Source of the DNA: Fremontodendron californicum
Taxonomy: Eukaryota; Streptophyta; Magnoliopsida; Malvales; Malvaceae
Reading direction: 5' to 3'
Length of the DNA stretch: 64,000 nucleotides
Assembly (NCBI GenBank): GCA_030761205.1
Contig: JAULJL010000002.1
Coordinates: forward strand, 24,903,010-24,967,009
In this document: positions 23,818 through 34,522 of the stretch, in pieces
Position numbering within the stretch: position 1 is the stretch's first letter
How the letters are laid out: every line of letters begins with the position of its first letter
Notes under the pieces: generated by a model
The model's database searches: none
Told to the model about the DNA's origin: nothing
Seen by the model: the letters and a program-made list of their open reading frames with translations, nothing else
Translations under genes and position numbers: made by a program

Positions 23818-24325
23818 CATTCTTGATCAAAATGGACTTTTAAAGTACGTAACGTAGGCCAAGGTTCGGGTTTAGAAGGAAAGGATAAAATAAGCCCAAA
23901 ATGTGATAAAGGGTAATCTGATCAAGGGTCATTTCCTGAGGAGAATTCATTCTTGAGACATTTGTCCCTTTTTTGGACCTTTTTTTTTTTTGCTAGCTTT
24001 CATTTGCCATTTTTTTATTTCACATTTTCCAATGGCTCTCTTTTTTGCCATGATTTTGATAATTTTTCCTCGTATTTGCCCTCCAATGTATAGGATGATC
24101 CTTGATCAGGGTTGAATGAAAGAAATAATTCCTAAGGCTCAAAGGGGTGACTAGGGATAATTTCTTTTTAGTGAAGGGAATATAAAAGATGGCCATTTAT
24201 CCCACCAAGCATGAATATTCTCTTTGAAAAACAATTCTCAGTGGAGATAGATATATAGAATTTCCATTTCTACACTTGGAATCATTCGAATTCCCATGTG
24301 CATAGCATCACACTTTTTTTTTTTT
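23813..24325 (-). other. Element C 3' untranslated region, proximal part
   Basis: Minus-strand non-coding region just after pol. It matches 15720-16310 of element A (shared phrases around TAAATGGCCATCTTT, CCCTTTGAGCC and CTTGATCAGATTACCC). Continuity with 4722 across the inserted element A is clear. Confidence 0.8.
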
Positions 24326-25707
24326 TTAAGCATAATGCTTCTTCAATTCATCAGCATTCACGGGATGTCTAAAATCATCCCCGTCCATCCGAGTTAGAAT
24401 CAATGCTCCTCCAGAAAAAGCTCTTTATACCACATAGGGTCCTTCCCAATTTGGAGCCCATTTTCCTCGTAGATCCTCACTATGGGGAGAATTTTCCTCA
24501 GTACCAACTCTCATTCTCGAAACTGTCTGGGTCGAACCTTCTTGTTATGGGCTCGAATCATCCTTTTATGATACAACTGCCCATGACAAATTGCCTTTAA
24601 TCTTTTCTCTTCGATGAGATTCAGCTGTTCATAAGGAGCTCTAACCCATTCTGCCTCTTCTAGGCCAACCTCCATCAAAACCCGAAGTGAAAGAATCTCA
24701 GCTTCAGTAGGTAACACTGCTTCCATACCATATACCAAAGAAAACGGCGTTGCCCCTGTAGATGTGCGAACCGAAGTGCGATATGCGTGAAGAGCAAAGG
24801 GCAAGATCTCATGCCTATCCTTGTACACATCAGTCATCTTCTCGACAATGTTCTTGATGTTTTTGTTTGCTGCTTCTACTGCCCCATTCATCTTCGAACG
24901 ATAAGGTGCCGAATTGTGATGCGTGATCTTGAACTGAGTACATACCTCTCTCATCATCTTATTATTCAGATTGAGAGCATTATCTAAAATAATTATTGCT
25001 GGCAATCCATATCGGCATATGATTTCCTTCTTAATAAATCTTCATACCACCGACTTTGTTACATTCGTATAAGAAGCAGCTTCCACCCACTTTGTGAAAT
25101 AGTCTATGGCTACCAGAATGAAACGATGTCCATTTGAAGCTTTCGAGGTAATAGGCCCAATCATATCCATTCCCCATATTGAAAACGGCCATGGTGCGGT
25201 CGTGACATGCAACGACGATGGCGGCACATGAATCTTATCTGCATATATCTGGCATTTATGGCACTTCCGGGAATAACTGATACAATCTCCTACCATCGTT
25301 AGCCAATAATACCCTGCCCTCATAATCTGCTTAGCAAGCATGTAACCATTAGCATGGGTGCCATATATCCCTTCATGGACTTCCTTTATGATTCTTCGAG
25401 CTTGGGCAGACCCAACACATCTCAACAGGACTTGATCTTTCCCTTTCTTGTAGAGAATCTCGCCATCTAGAACAAAATTCATTGCTAGCCTTCTTAGAGT
25501 TCTCTTGTCGTTTTCTGTTGCCTGTTCTTGATACTGTTGACTCCTGATGTACTGCAAGATATCATTATACCAAGGGAGACCATCTGCTTCTTCTTTGATA
25601 CTCAAGCAATGGGTAGGAGAATCATATATGCTCATCTTGATTGGCACAACTTCCGCCCCTTCATTCACTTTAAACATTGATGAAAAACTAGCCAGAGCAT
25701 CCGCCAT
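24326..25707 (-). pseudogene. int: Element C integrase (pol, C-terminal part), broken
   Basis: DDE integrase that joins element DNA to the host chromosome. From the N-terminus there is a zinc-binding H-H-C-C region (EVHEGIYGTHANG ... CHKCQIYADKIH). The catalytic core follows, with the first Asp in WGMDMIGPI, the second in IIILDNALNLN and the Glu in NGAVEAANKNIK. The tail ends at a TAA at 24326-24328. An in-frame TGA near 25042 separates the first and second catalytic Asp. A TGA at about 24508 and a frameshift break the C-terminal part. The order, with integrase after RNase H, is that of Ty3/Gypsy. The upstream boundary (25707) is a frameshift at an A-run shared with the RNase H segment. Confidence 0.9.
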
Positions 25708-26480
25708 CCGTTATTTTTTTTTCGGGGAAAGTAATTGAAACTGACTTCTTCAAACTCTTCCCATAAACTTAGTATGAATTCTCTGTATCTGATTAACTTT
25801 GTATCCCGGGTTTCCCATTCTCCCCGTAATTGGTATATCACTAAGGTAGAGTCTCCAAAATCCTCCAGTTTCTTGATCTTTTTGTCTACGGCAGCACGAA
25901 GGCCCATAGTTTTATGCCTCATACTCAGCCTTATTGTTTGTACAATCAAAATCAAAATCCAATCTTCTTCTGGGGATATGAGTACTGCACCGAATTCGTG
26001 CCCCATGGCATTGGATACCCCGTCAAAGTACATCTTCCATACTTTCTTCTTGAAGGGAACCCCATCCGCTTGCAAAACATACATCAAATATTCATATGGG
26101 AAATCAAAGTTCAACGACTCATAATCTTTCACTGCCTGACTTGCTAAAAATTCAAACACCGCACTGCCCTTGATAGCTTTCTGACTCACATATACAATGT
26201 CATATTCTGACAATAAAACCTACCATCTCCCTGTCCTCCCTGACAAAGAAGGTGCTTCCAAGATGTACTTGATTGGATCTAGCTTGGCGATCAACCGCGT
26301 CGTGTGGTACAGCATGTACTGTCTGAGCCTCTGAACAGTCCAAGCAAAGGCACAACACAATTTTTCTACTGATGAATATTTCAACTCGTAATCTATGAAC
26401 TTCTTGCTGAGGTAGTAAACCACCTGTTCTTTCTTTCCAGTCTCATCAAGCTGCCCCAAAACACAACCCATGGATCTCTA
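25665..26480 (-). pseudogene. Element C RNase H segments (two, Tat/Ogre type)
   Basis: Two RNase H-like parts in series. The first (26220-26471: MGCVLGQLDETGKKE ... YSSVEKLCCAFAW) is the domain usually attached to Ty3/Gypsy reverse transcriptase. The second (about 25665-26090: VWKMYFDGVSNAMG, FGAVLIS, STLVIYQL) resembles the additional RNase H known in the Tat/Ogre lineage. A stop lies between them at about 26220. A frameshift at an A-run near 25715 separates the second from integrase. The role is removal of the RNA template during reverse transcription. Confidence 0.78.
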
Positions 26481-27665
26481 AAATACTGATAGATACAATA
26501 TCATCGGTTTATCCGGAGCCTGTGGCATTAATACTGGTGGGTTTGATAGATAATGCTTAACCTTTTCAAAAGCAATCTGAAACCCTTCATCCCACTCTCC
26601 TGGATCACGCTTTCGAAGTAACTTGAATATTGGATCACATTTATCGGTTAACTGAGAATAAAATCGAGCAATGTAATTTAGTCTCCCCAGAAAACCTCTT
26701 ACTTATTTTTGAGTACGTGGAGATGGAAAATTCTGGATGGCCTACACTTTATCCGGATCAATCTCAATTCCCCCTTTGCAAACAACAAAACCCAACAATT
26801 TCCCCGAACTGACTCCAAAAGTGTATTTTGTCGGGTTTAGCTTGAGTTTGAACTTTCTTAGTTTTTCAAAGAGTTTTCTAAGATTTGCAATATGCTCCTC
26901 TTCTCCTTGTGATTTTGCAATTATATCATCAACATAAACCTCAATTCCCTTATGCATCATGTCATGAAACAAGGTTACCATGGCTCTCTGATACGTTGCC
27001 CCAGCATTCTTTAACCAATTAATATGATTATATCCCAAGAATCCGTCCATGAAAGAGAACAAGGAACTCTTCGCCGTATTATCCACCAAAGTATCAATGT
27101 GAGGCAACGTGAAATTATCTTTGGGACTGGCTTTGTTCAAATCTCGATAATCGACGCATATACGCACCTTGCCATCCTTCTTTGGTATTAGAACAATGTT
27201 TGCCACCATTCCGGATATTTCGCCACCTCTAAGAATCCAGCATCAAACTACCTCTTCACCTCCTCTTTTACCTTTAACAGCATGTCCGGCCTTATTCTTC
27301 TCAACTTTTGCTGAATTGGCTTGCACTCTGGCCTTAAAGGGAGCTTATGAACCACAATGTCTGGGTCCAAACTCGACATGTCTTGGTATGACCATGCAAA
27401 TACATCTACATATTCCCGGAGCAAGACTATGAGTTCACCCTTTATCGATGACGACAATGTAGTCCCAATTTTAACCTCTTTTATCTCCTCACCACTTCCC
27501 AAATTCAACAATTCCAATAGCTCCTCATGTGGAAGTACTTGTTTCTCTTCTTGTTCTATTTTTCTTAATAAGTCCAGAGGTAGACCATAATCCTCAATAT
27601 CTTCGTCAGCCTCAAAATCTCCCGTGCAAATGGGCCTCTCAAAATCAATTCCAGAATTACTACAC
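26480..27665 (-). pseudogene. pol: Element C reverse transcriptase exon, broken and internally deleted
   Basis: Begins just after a putative intron (27666-27879) with CSNSGIDFERP. A linker (DYGLPLDLLRKIEQEE, DVFAWSYQDM, IRPDMLLKVKEEVK) leads into reverse transcriptase: IPKKDGKVRICVDYRDLN, FSFMDGFLGYN, LKNAGATYQRAM, and the catalytic YVDD near 26924-26936. A stop at about 27246 and a frameshift just after it break the entry to the domain. Between GYNHI and LKNAG about 30 residues of the palm are missing compared with family members, so this copy cannot be active. Further stops lie after 26742. Confidence 0.9.
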
Positions 27666-27879
27666 CTGTAAATAGGTGGGGAAGGAACAATATAGGAAAA
27701 CATATATACAATCGAAGCAAAATAAATAGCATAAATGAAAGAATATGGACACATCAATATGAATAAAATGCATCATGTTTGTTATTTATTGGATTAAAAG
27801 TTTTAGACAAAAGCCCATTACAAAAAAAATTCTTAATATCTTCAGGCAAAGATATTTAAGATTTGTTTAAAAGCATTAC
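27666..27879 (-). other. Putative intron between protease and reverse transcriptase of element C
   Basis: 214 nt on the minus strand, starting GTAATGC and ending in a pyrimidine-rich stretch plus CACCTATTTACAG. The upstream frame would run into a stop two bases into the intron. Joining the exons completes a Thr codon and continues directly into CSNSGIDFERP in the reverse-transcriptase frame. Introns between protease and reverse transcriptase have been reported for Ogre elements. The exact sites here are my reading. Confidence 0.65.
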
Positions 27880-28616
27880 GTTAGAATAGACCTAAAATCT
27901 ACGGGTAGCTCAGTTGCGCTCCAATTGGTGAGTCTATATCCTGGTGGACAAGGTCGCACCATCCAGTTAGCATTCTCTCTTTCAAATCTTTCTTCCCCAG
28001 TCGTGCAGATCTCCATATCATACATCTGCTCATCCCTATTCACCTGGAATGTCTCGAAGGCTTGCTCTATCATTACAAGCACATCATCAAAATTCTTTTC
28101 TTCGAACAGAGAATCGACTGAACGAAAGCTGTAAAGGATGGGTGGGAATGTCATAGGCTATCATTTAATATACATACCCGCAAGATGGGCCATCCTCCTT
28201 TGTCGGTTCCTTTCAACTTGTTTTCTTTTCTCATGGGCCTTCGGAAGATACCCTAGGCCAAATCGGTCTTTTTTTCCCATTACTTCCATTGCTCGGGCCA
28301 TCCCTTGAAGATATTTTTTGAGACCTTTTCGAGCCCTGCAGCCTTTTCCCACGGTAGTTCTTACCCCCAGCCTTATGTTCTTGGACAGCCTTGGTTTTGG
28401 AATTTTTTGTCCTTCAGCGACGAAAACTGCATTTACGAATTCCAAAGACTGAAAGGAACATTCTACAACATCTTCATTGGGTTCAACATAAGGAGATTCA
28501 GTAGATGCAGATGCTATTACGTCCTCTTCTCCTGATACAGTGACCAAATGCCCCTCTATGACAAATTTCAACTTTTGGTGGAGGGATGAAGGTACACCCC
28601 TGTTGAATGTATCCAC
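27880..28616 (-). pseudogene. Element C post-protease segment with G-patch-like motif
   Basis: Coding sequence between protease and the intron, in two frames (28161-28616 and 27876-28154). The first part contains TTVGKGCRARKGLKKYLQG and DRFGLGYLP, a glycine-spaced pattern like a diverged G-patch (RNA-binding) motif, a weak match. The second ends ATELPVDFRSIL at the intron donor. It overlaps the protease frame, which marks a frameshift near 28600. Confidence 0.6.
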
Positions 28617-29360
28617 GGCCTTCCCAATAGGTAATTATAGGATGTATTAATATCCATGACCTGAAAGTTCACTGTATGGGTGCATGGGCCTATCTCTAGA
28701 GGAACCTCAATAGTTCCCATTACATCTCTCCTGGTACCATCAAAGGCTCTGACCACTGTGTAGCTTGGCAGCATATAAGAAATATCAACTGGCAATTTGG
28801 ACAGGGTTGCCAAGGGCATCACTTTTAATGAAGAACCATTATCCAAAAGGACCCTTGGTAATATGTGCCGCTTACAAGTGGTAGTTATGTTGAGAGCTTT
28901 TGTTGACCCAATACCATTGGGTGGTATCCCCTCATAACTGAAATATATATGGTCGTCTGCCGCGATGTTTCCCACCAGCTTGTCCAATTTTTCTACCGAT
29001 ATATTATTAGCCACGTATGCTTGATTCAACACTCTAACCAGGGCATTTCTATGTGGCTCTGAGTTCAAAAGCAAATATAAGATTGAAATTCTAGCTGGTT
29101 GACGTTGTAGTTCTTAACCATGCTATACTCACTACGCTTTATGAATTTTAAGAACTCGCAGGCTTCCTTCTCACTCACCGGCTCTTTTATTTTGTTAACC
29201 GGGGCTGACCGCCTTTCTACCTTTTTTGGCAAATCCATCTCAATATAGATTGGTTCAGCTGCTTTCTTCCCTTTGTCTGTTCCTCTATCCTTTCCTGCTA
29301 ACCCCTGTTCAACAGCCTCAAGAGAATAACACCTTCCACTTTGTGTTAAGTGCCCCACAC
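28568..29360 (-). pseudogene. pro: Element C protease and Gag-protease linker
   Basis: Retropepsin-type aspartic protease that would process the polyprotein. The linker (29065-29358) has GHLTQSGRCYSLEAVEQG, KAAEPIYIEM and ACEFLKFIKRSEYS. The protease core follows: RVLLDNGSSLKVMPLATL, with Asn after the active-site Asp where family members usually have Thr or Ser, then the flap-side region and NYLLGRPWIHSTG near the C-terminus. A frameshift joins linker and core at about 29070. The linker also occurs in the right-hand duplicated copy (34.6-34.9 kb), but the protease core does not. Confidence 0.82.
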
Positions 29361-29361
29361 C

Positions 29362-31608
29362 TGTGATATCCTATTGACTCGAAGACCCAGGCATAACCAT
29401 GCTGCAGTCGTATTTCCATGGTGCAGCTTTGTTTTCCTTGTATAAAAATGAAACAGGCAAATCAATGATTAAATTAGGCGCACTTTCCTCAATCACTGGC
29501 ATGACTTTCTCCTCTGGTTCATCATAATAAATGATCAAGGGTCTTCCTATCCCGTAACCAATTACATTCTCAATACCTCTATTTCCTCCACTGTCTCCTT
29601 GTAAAACTGGGCCTCCCTATCATCCATCATCTTTTGGACTTTATCCAGAAAGTACTCGTAGTCATGTATGACATGGCCTCCACACTTATGGAACGAGCAC
29701 CAATTTTGTACCCTTTTTGCAACCATTTTTAAATTGTCTGCATCTCCCATCATTCCTGTCTTAACCATCTCGACCCATATTGTCAACATTGGAGTTTTGA
29801 CTTCCCTGACGTCCTTTTTTACCCTTCTGACTTCCCCTGTCCATATTGCATTTACCCAATTCCCCGTATGATCTGGCAATGGGTTCCCCGCTATATTCGA
29901 CCCATTCTTTGCCCCAAACTTCACAACTCCGACATTGATCGGGCTTTGGACTTTCTTTTTAAAGGCCAGGTAATCTTCAGTCGAATGTCCTTGAATTCCT
30001 GCGTGGTACGCGCAGTTAGTGTTTGCATTGTACCACCTTGGATATGGCGGTGTTAGAGGTTTGAGGTACACGGGTGCAACAAGTTGACCCTGCAGCAGTT
30101 TGGATATAGCTCACCGTAGGTGGTAGGAATCAGATCAAATTGGGGTTTTTGATCGTTCCTTGGTGAACGTTGGTCATTGTGCCCAGCTACCTGAGTGTTT
30201 GAGATAGTGTTTCAGGGAAGGTTTATTTGTGGGGATATGCCAGTTGGAAACAGCTGTTGTGGAATATTGGTATAAGTGAAGAGATTTTGGGTAAGGTGGT
30301 TCACACTGGGTAATAAAGACTATACCTCGAGTAAGGTGTGTAGGGTGTAGGAGGTACATAAGATATGGTAGGAGTATATGGCGTTGGTGGTGTATGTGGT
30401 GTGGGAGGTGCATATGGGTATTGGTTGATACTAACTGCGTGGGTCTCCTCTTTCTTCCGAGTAGGAATACATTTTTCGAAATAGAAGGCTCACCCCCTTC
30501 CATTTTCCCATTCTTAATGGCCGACTATATCATCTCTCCTGATATTACCATGTTTGCAAAGTCCATGGTGGCACTCCCACCGATTTATCATAACATGTTG
30601 CTTTCAAAGTGTTGATGAAAAGCACTATAGCTTCTTTGCTAGTTAAAGTGGGTTGCACTTGTGTGGCCAGGTCCCTCCACGTTTGTGAGTATTCTTTGAA
30701 ACTCTCATTTGTCCTCTTTTCCATGTTCTGTAGCGACAGCCTATCAGGTACCATGTCAGACACATGTTTATAATATTCCATGAAAGCCCTGGCTAAATCT
30801 GTCCATGAACGAATCTTGGTATGACTCAGTTGATTCTACCATCGAGTTGCTGACTTTGTCAAGCTATCTTGGAAACAATGGATAAGCAGTTTCTCAGTAT
30901 CATCGTGCCCCGTCATCATTTTGCAGTACATGGTCAGATGTGCTGATGGGTTGGTTGTCCCAATATATTTTTCAAAGTCTGGTACTTTGAAATTTGGGGA
31001 ATTACTAGATCGTGCACCAAGCTCATCTTTTTGGCATCTAGACTGCCAAATAACTCCGCCCCTTTGATGGCCCTCAGCCTCTCCTCCAACAGTTGATATT
31101 TTTTCTATGATTCTACCATTTCGACCCTCTTCAACTCAGTCACCTTTGCTTTTTCCTTTTCAGCTAGTTCCTCAAATTCGGGAACGTTAACATCATTTAG
31201 GTCAGCTTCCACATTACCCTTTTCGGGAACATAGTTTTGTGTCTCTACAGCTGGCTGGATATAAACATAGGAGGCTGCCCCAATTGGCACCTCTTGGCCC
31301 TTTTGCTGTGTGTTTTCAGGTTGATCCTCTTCAACTACCACCATTTTCCCGGTGACCTAGTTCTCTCCCGGCCCTTTTTGTTTCATCATGGCACTCATCA
31401 TTTCCATGAGCTTAGTCATCTGTTCTCCAGACTCCTCCTGAGATTTAGCTAACTGTTCTTGCAGTTCCCTTTGAGTTTTTTCCATTCTTTCAATTCTAGC
31501 AAGCTGATTGTTTTCCATATCTCTGGCTTGAGATCGAGTATTGTAAGGGTGTCGGAAATCCGTTTCTTTCAGAATGCGACCAATTGAACCTTTAGTTTTG
31601 AAAACCAT
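29362..31608 (-). pseudogene. gag: Element C gag, copy 2
   Basis: Starts at the ATG at 31608 (VFKTKGSIGRI, then TDFRHPYNTRSQARDMEN) and runs leftward into the Gag-protease linker. The N-terminal coiled coil is ARIERMEKTQRELQEQLAK. The capsid domain (about 30.5-31.1 kb) is shattered by frameshifts, with only stretches such as PDRLSLQNMEKR and FKEYSQTWRDLATQVQP open. The proline/tyrosine-rich part (30.1-30.5 kb) is frameshifted. The nucleocapsid part (29562-30071) has the knuckle-like CAYHAGIQGHSTEDY, whose last Cys is Tyr. A stop at about 31357 and others make it a pseudogene. This copy is contiguous with pro-pol. Confidence 0.83.
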
Positions 31609-31611
31609 CAA

Positions 31612-32100
31612 TTAGAAATTATTGACACATCCTTTTTTTGTTTTTTATAAAAAATGAATGAATGAATGTATGACTAAATGTGAATGAATGAATCAAATAA
31701 AATGGGTATGTACATGACTACGTATATGAATACGAAAGAATAAATGAATGAACAAGTGAAATGAACAAATAAGTGTTTAAGTGTATGAATATGAATGATT
31801 GAACAAGTAAAAGGAATAAATAAGTGTTTAAGTGTATGAACATAAACAAATTTCAAAATGAATGATTATAACTATGAGTAAACGTACAAATTAACAAATA
31901 AAATATATAAAATGTGAATGCATTTGAATGTATTGGCCCCGGGATAATTTCAACCGAACGGTCTTTCATTGATTTCCTGGAACTAAATACATCACAGATA
32001 GAAGAAAAGGATCACTACCGAAATAAGTCTGTAATTCGCCTTTCAAAGTGCTATTACAAAATTAGTCCTATAGTGACTTCCTCGGATCTTGGACTTTCTT
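31612..32100 (-). repeat. ORF1-gag spacer with ATGAATGA-rich repeat, copy 2
   Basis: Low-complexity minus-strand spacer with many GAATGAATGAA, AAATAAGTGTTTAAGTGTATGAA units (about 31650-31920), followed by a conserved non-repetitive part. Same in copy 1 (37117-37607) and element F (63138-63565). Open frames here are repeat-encoded. Confidence 0.8.
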
Positions 32101-33845
32101 TCACAGTTTTTTTTTTTATTGCCCTGCTTTTCAATCTGACCCCTACTTGTTCACAGCCTCTTGACGCGTCAGCAGAAATATCACCGTGTAAGCTTTCCTT
32201 AGCTTGCTTCTCCATTTGATTGGCTCGGGCTTCCTCATGTTTCGCTCTCTCTTTCTAGTAGTTATTTTCTTGAGGTTTTTGACCTCATGTTCCCACTCCC
32301 GAAAGACTTGAGAGTCCCCTCAAATCTGAGCTTAAAGCGGTACCTCTTGTTCTCCAAATGTAATTCCGGAAGATCGCCCGTAGCAGTGTCCCTTTCTCTC
32401 TTGATCTTTTCCTTTTCTCTTTCTTGAGCTGATTCCCTATTTTTCATGTCCTCAAGCTCTTCTTGTAGTCGAGCAATCTCCTTGCTCATCTGGGCCTTTT
32501 TTTTTTCAACTTTCGCCCTTGCGATTTCTAACTCTGATGGTATTTCCCTCGGTGGTGGATTTATGAACTGGACCTCTTCCCCATCTAATGTTAGTAGCCT
32601 ATTTTTAACCCTTAATTCCCTGCATACAAGGTAATCAGGTGTGAGATGTCGGCATATCTGGCCAGTTTTATTCGGTGATACTTTTTCCATGATTCAATCA
32701 TTCCCCGCACCTTTCCAGAATATCCGTCTTCCCCATAAGTGAACTCTAATGATCATAGATTATGAGTCACGGGTGTGAATTGCCGAGACTCAACCTATTT
32801 TTGCACCAACAAAGGCACATAACTCACAGACCCCCAAATTTCGAGTAGTGAAACTCCCGAGTTGTCCCCATATTTGTACATAATCGGTATAGGAACCATC
32901 CATGGAGCTCTCCAAGTCACCATCTCCCCTTTTAGATTCCGAAACATGTTGACTCATTTCTCTTCATCCCCATCTTCAGGCCAATCATTTTGAAGGAATT
33001 CCCTAATCGGAACTAAAGACTTCATGTACGGTTTGAAGAAAACCTTTTCTATCTTCCAAAAGTGACTTTGAATCCAAATATAAAGGAGTTGTACACACCC
33101 CTTGATTCTCCCTTGTCCTGCCCTTTTACAAAAATTCAAAGATCAGATAGTTTCAGCTATGATGGCCGGAGATAGGTTGACCTTCTTGTCCACCTTTTCC
33201 AAGAAATCAAACATGGCTATATCCATATAACCCAATATCTTCGAGAATATGATTAATCCGTAGATGGCTAGAGCGAAGATGTCCCTGGCTTTTTCTTTGT
33301 TGAAACAACCCAACATCAACTGTCGGAGAGTTTCCCACAGAATGCATCCATTTTTCTGCTTTGTATCCACATGACTCTCAACCCTTGTTGTATCCATTCC
33401 AGTGATCCTAGCCACTTTCTTCTTAAAGCCTGAAGGTTTCACTTCCTTGAAATGTACCCGATCAGGATTAGGACATTCAATACGTAACAGTACTGAATAT
33501 TCTTCAATCAGTGGGGTCATATCCTCCTTGTTAAAAGTGAAACATCTATAAGCAGGATTCCAAAACTGTACCATAGCCTGAATCAACCCACTATTGACCC
33601 GAATCGGAATTAAGAGTGCAATATCTCCATATTTTTGAGTGAAGGCTTCTTTCTCTGATACATTCCACTGATTCCAAATGTTTGCTAACCCTCGGAGATT
33701 ATTCGTTAGAATCCACTTTGACCTTTTCCAGCAATACTGACACATAATCTTTTTTTAGGTAATCACCATCCTCCCTCTGATCTTTTTTTGACCGTGCCCT
33801 GACTACTGCATGATTTTCTATCACTGAAATAACTTGACACTCCAT
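32101..33845 (-). pseudogene. Element C ORF1, copy 2: DUF7745-like domain plus coiled coil
   Basis: Extra ORF upstream of gag. The ATG at 33845 gives a short N-terminus (VISVIENHAVVRARS), and a frameshift near 33730 leads into NLRGLANIWNQWN. A plant domain of unknown function follows: WNPAYRCFTFNKEDMTPLIEEY, ARITGMDTTRVES, FALAIYGLIIFSKILGYMD, GCVQLLYIWIQSHF. I recognise it as the type annotated DUF7745 in plants, from memory, not a search. The C-terminal part (32262-32690) is a strong coiled coil (LEIARAKVEKKKAQMSKEIA). In-frame TGA codons at about 33141 and 32954 interrupt it. The function is unknown; a non-Gag ORF in this position is typical of Ogre elements. Confidence 0.75.
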
Positions 33846-34519
33846 GAAAGTCCTTTGGGTTGATGATTATCCCGAGGCCAATAAACTCCAAGTGTATGAT
33901 GATGTCTATGATTCATGTCAAAGAAAAGAAAACAGAAAGAAATAGATTAGTAAAGAAATGAATTCACAAATATAACATAAATAACAACATGCTTTAAAAA
34001 TGTCCCGAAAATTTAAACAGAGTTTCGACATTATGACGCCTTTGGGACAAAATAATAAATTTATTACGAGCGATATGATGTTCGTTCATCATCACCCAAT
34101 TTGTAAAATCTAACATATAGAAAGATGGTAAAAGGTTAGAAATGTTCCTCCATGTGTTCTTAAACTTCGGGTATCTAACAGAAATTCGGCATGGTTTCGC
34201 CTAGGTTCACTATATGAAGGTGAATCGGTTCTAAGCCCCTGAATTGTTCCTCACTGTCGCCTGTGAAGGCTAGTAAGGCACCCCGATAAAAGCAATTTCA
34301 ATTCGTTAGAGTATATTTTCCTATGCCCGTATGGAGGATTATCACGAAGGCATTAGGTACTTTACACTCCGAAAGTGTTTCACTAGCCCATACGGAGGAT
34401 CATCACGAAGGCGTAGTTACTTTACTCCCACTTAAAAGGACGGAACCCGGGTAGAGGATTCATATTATGCAAATGCAAATATAGTGTGTGCGGAGGAACA
34501 AAACAAACCTGTCACCACC
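33846..34519 (-). other. Element C leader, copy 2
   Basis: Untranslated. It contains the duplicated core CCTTCGTGAT-ATCCTCC and both hairpins (34364-34378 and 34249-34269) shared with element A. No PBS belongs to this copy, since the duplication breakpoint lies inside the leader. Confidence 0.8.
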
Positions 34520-34522
34520 TAT

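Larger units (their letters stand above)
29016..34520 (-). repeat. 5.5-kb duplicated unit, copy 2 (pol-proximal)
   Basis: Head-to-tail copy of 34520-40035, in the same orientation. It carries leader (34.1-34.5 kb), ORF1 (32101-33845), spacer, gag (29362-31608) and the start of the linker/protease. The copies are about 95% alike in the blocks compared. Both ends fall at the trinucleotide TAT (29016-29018, 34520-34522, 40035-40037), consistent with a microhomology junction. Confidence 0.88.

Noticed and set aside
25735..26147. Plus-strand ORFs opposite the RNase H region
   Set aside because: Shadows of the minus-strand pol sequence, which has recognisable motifs.
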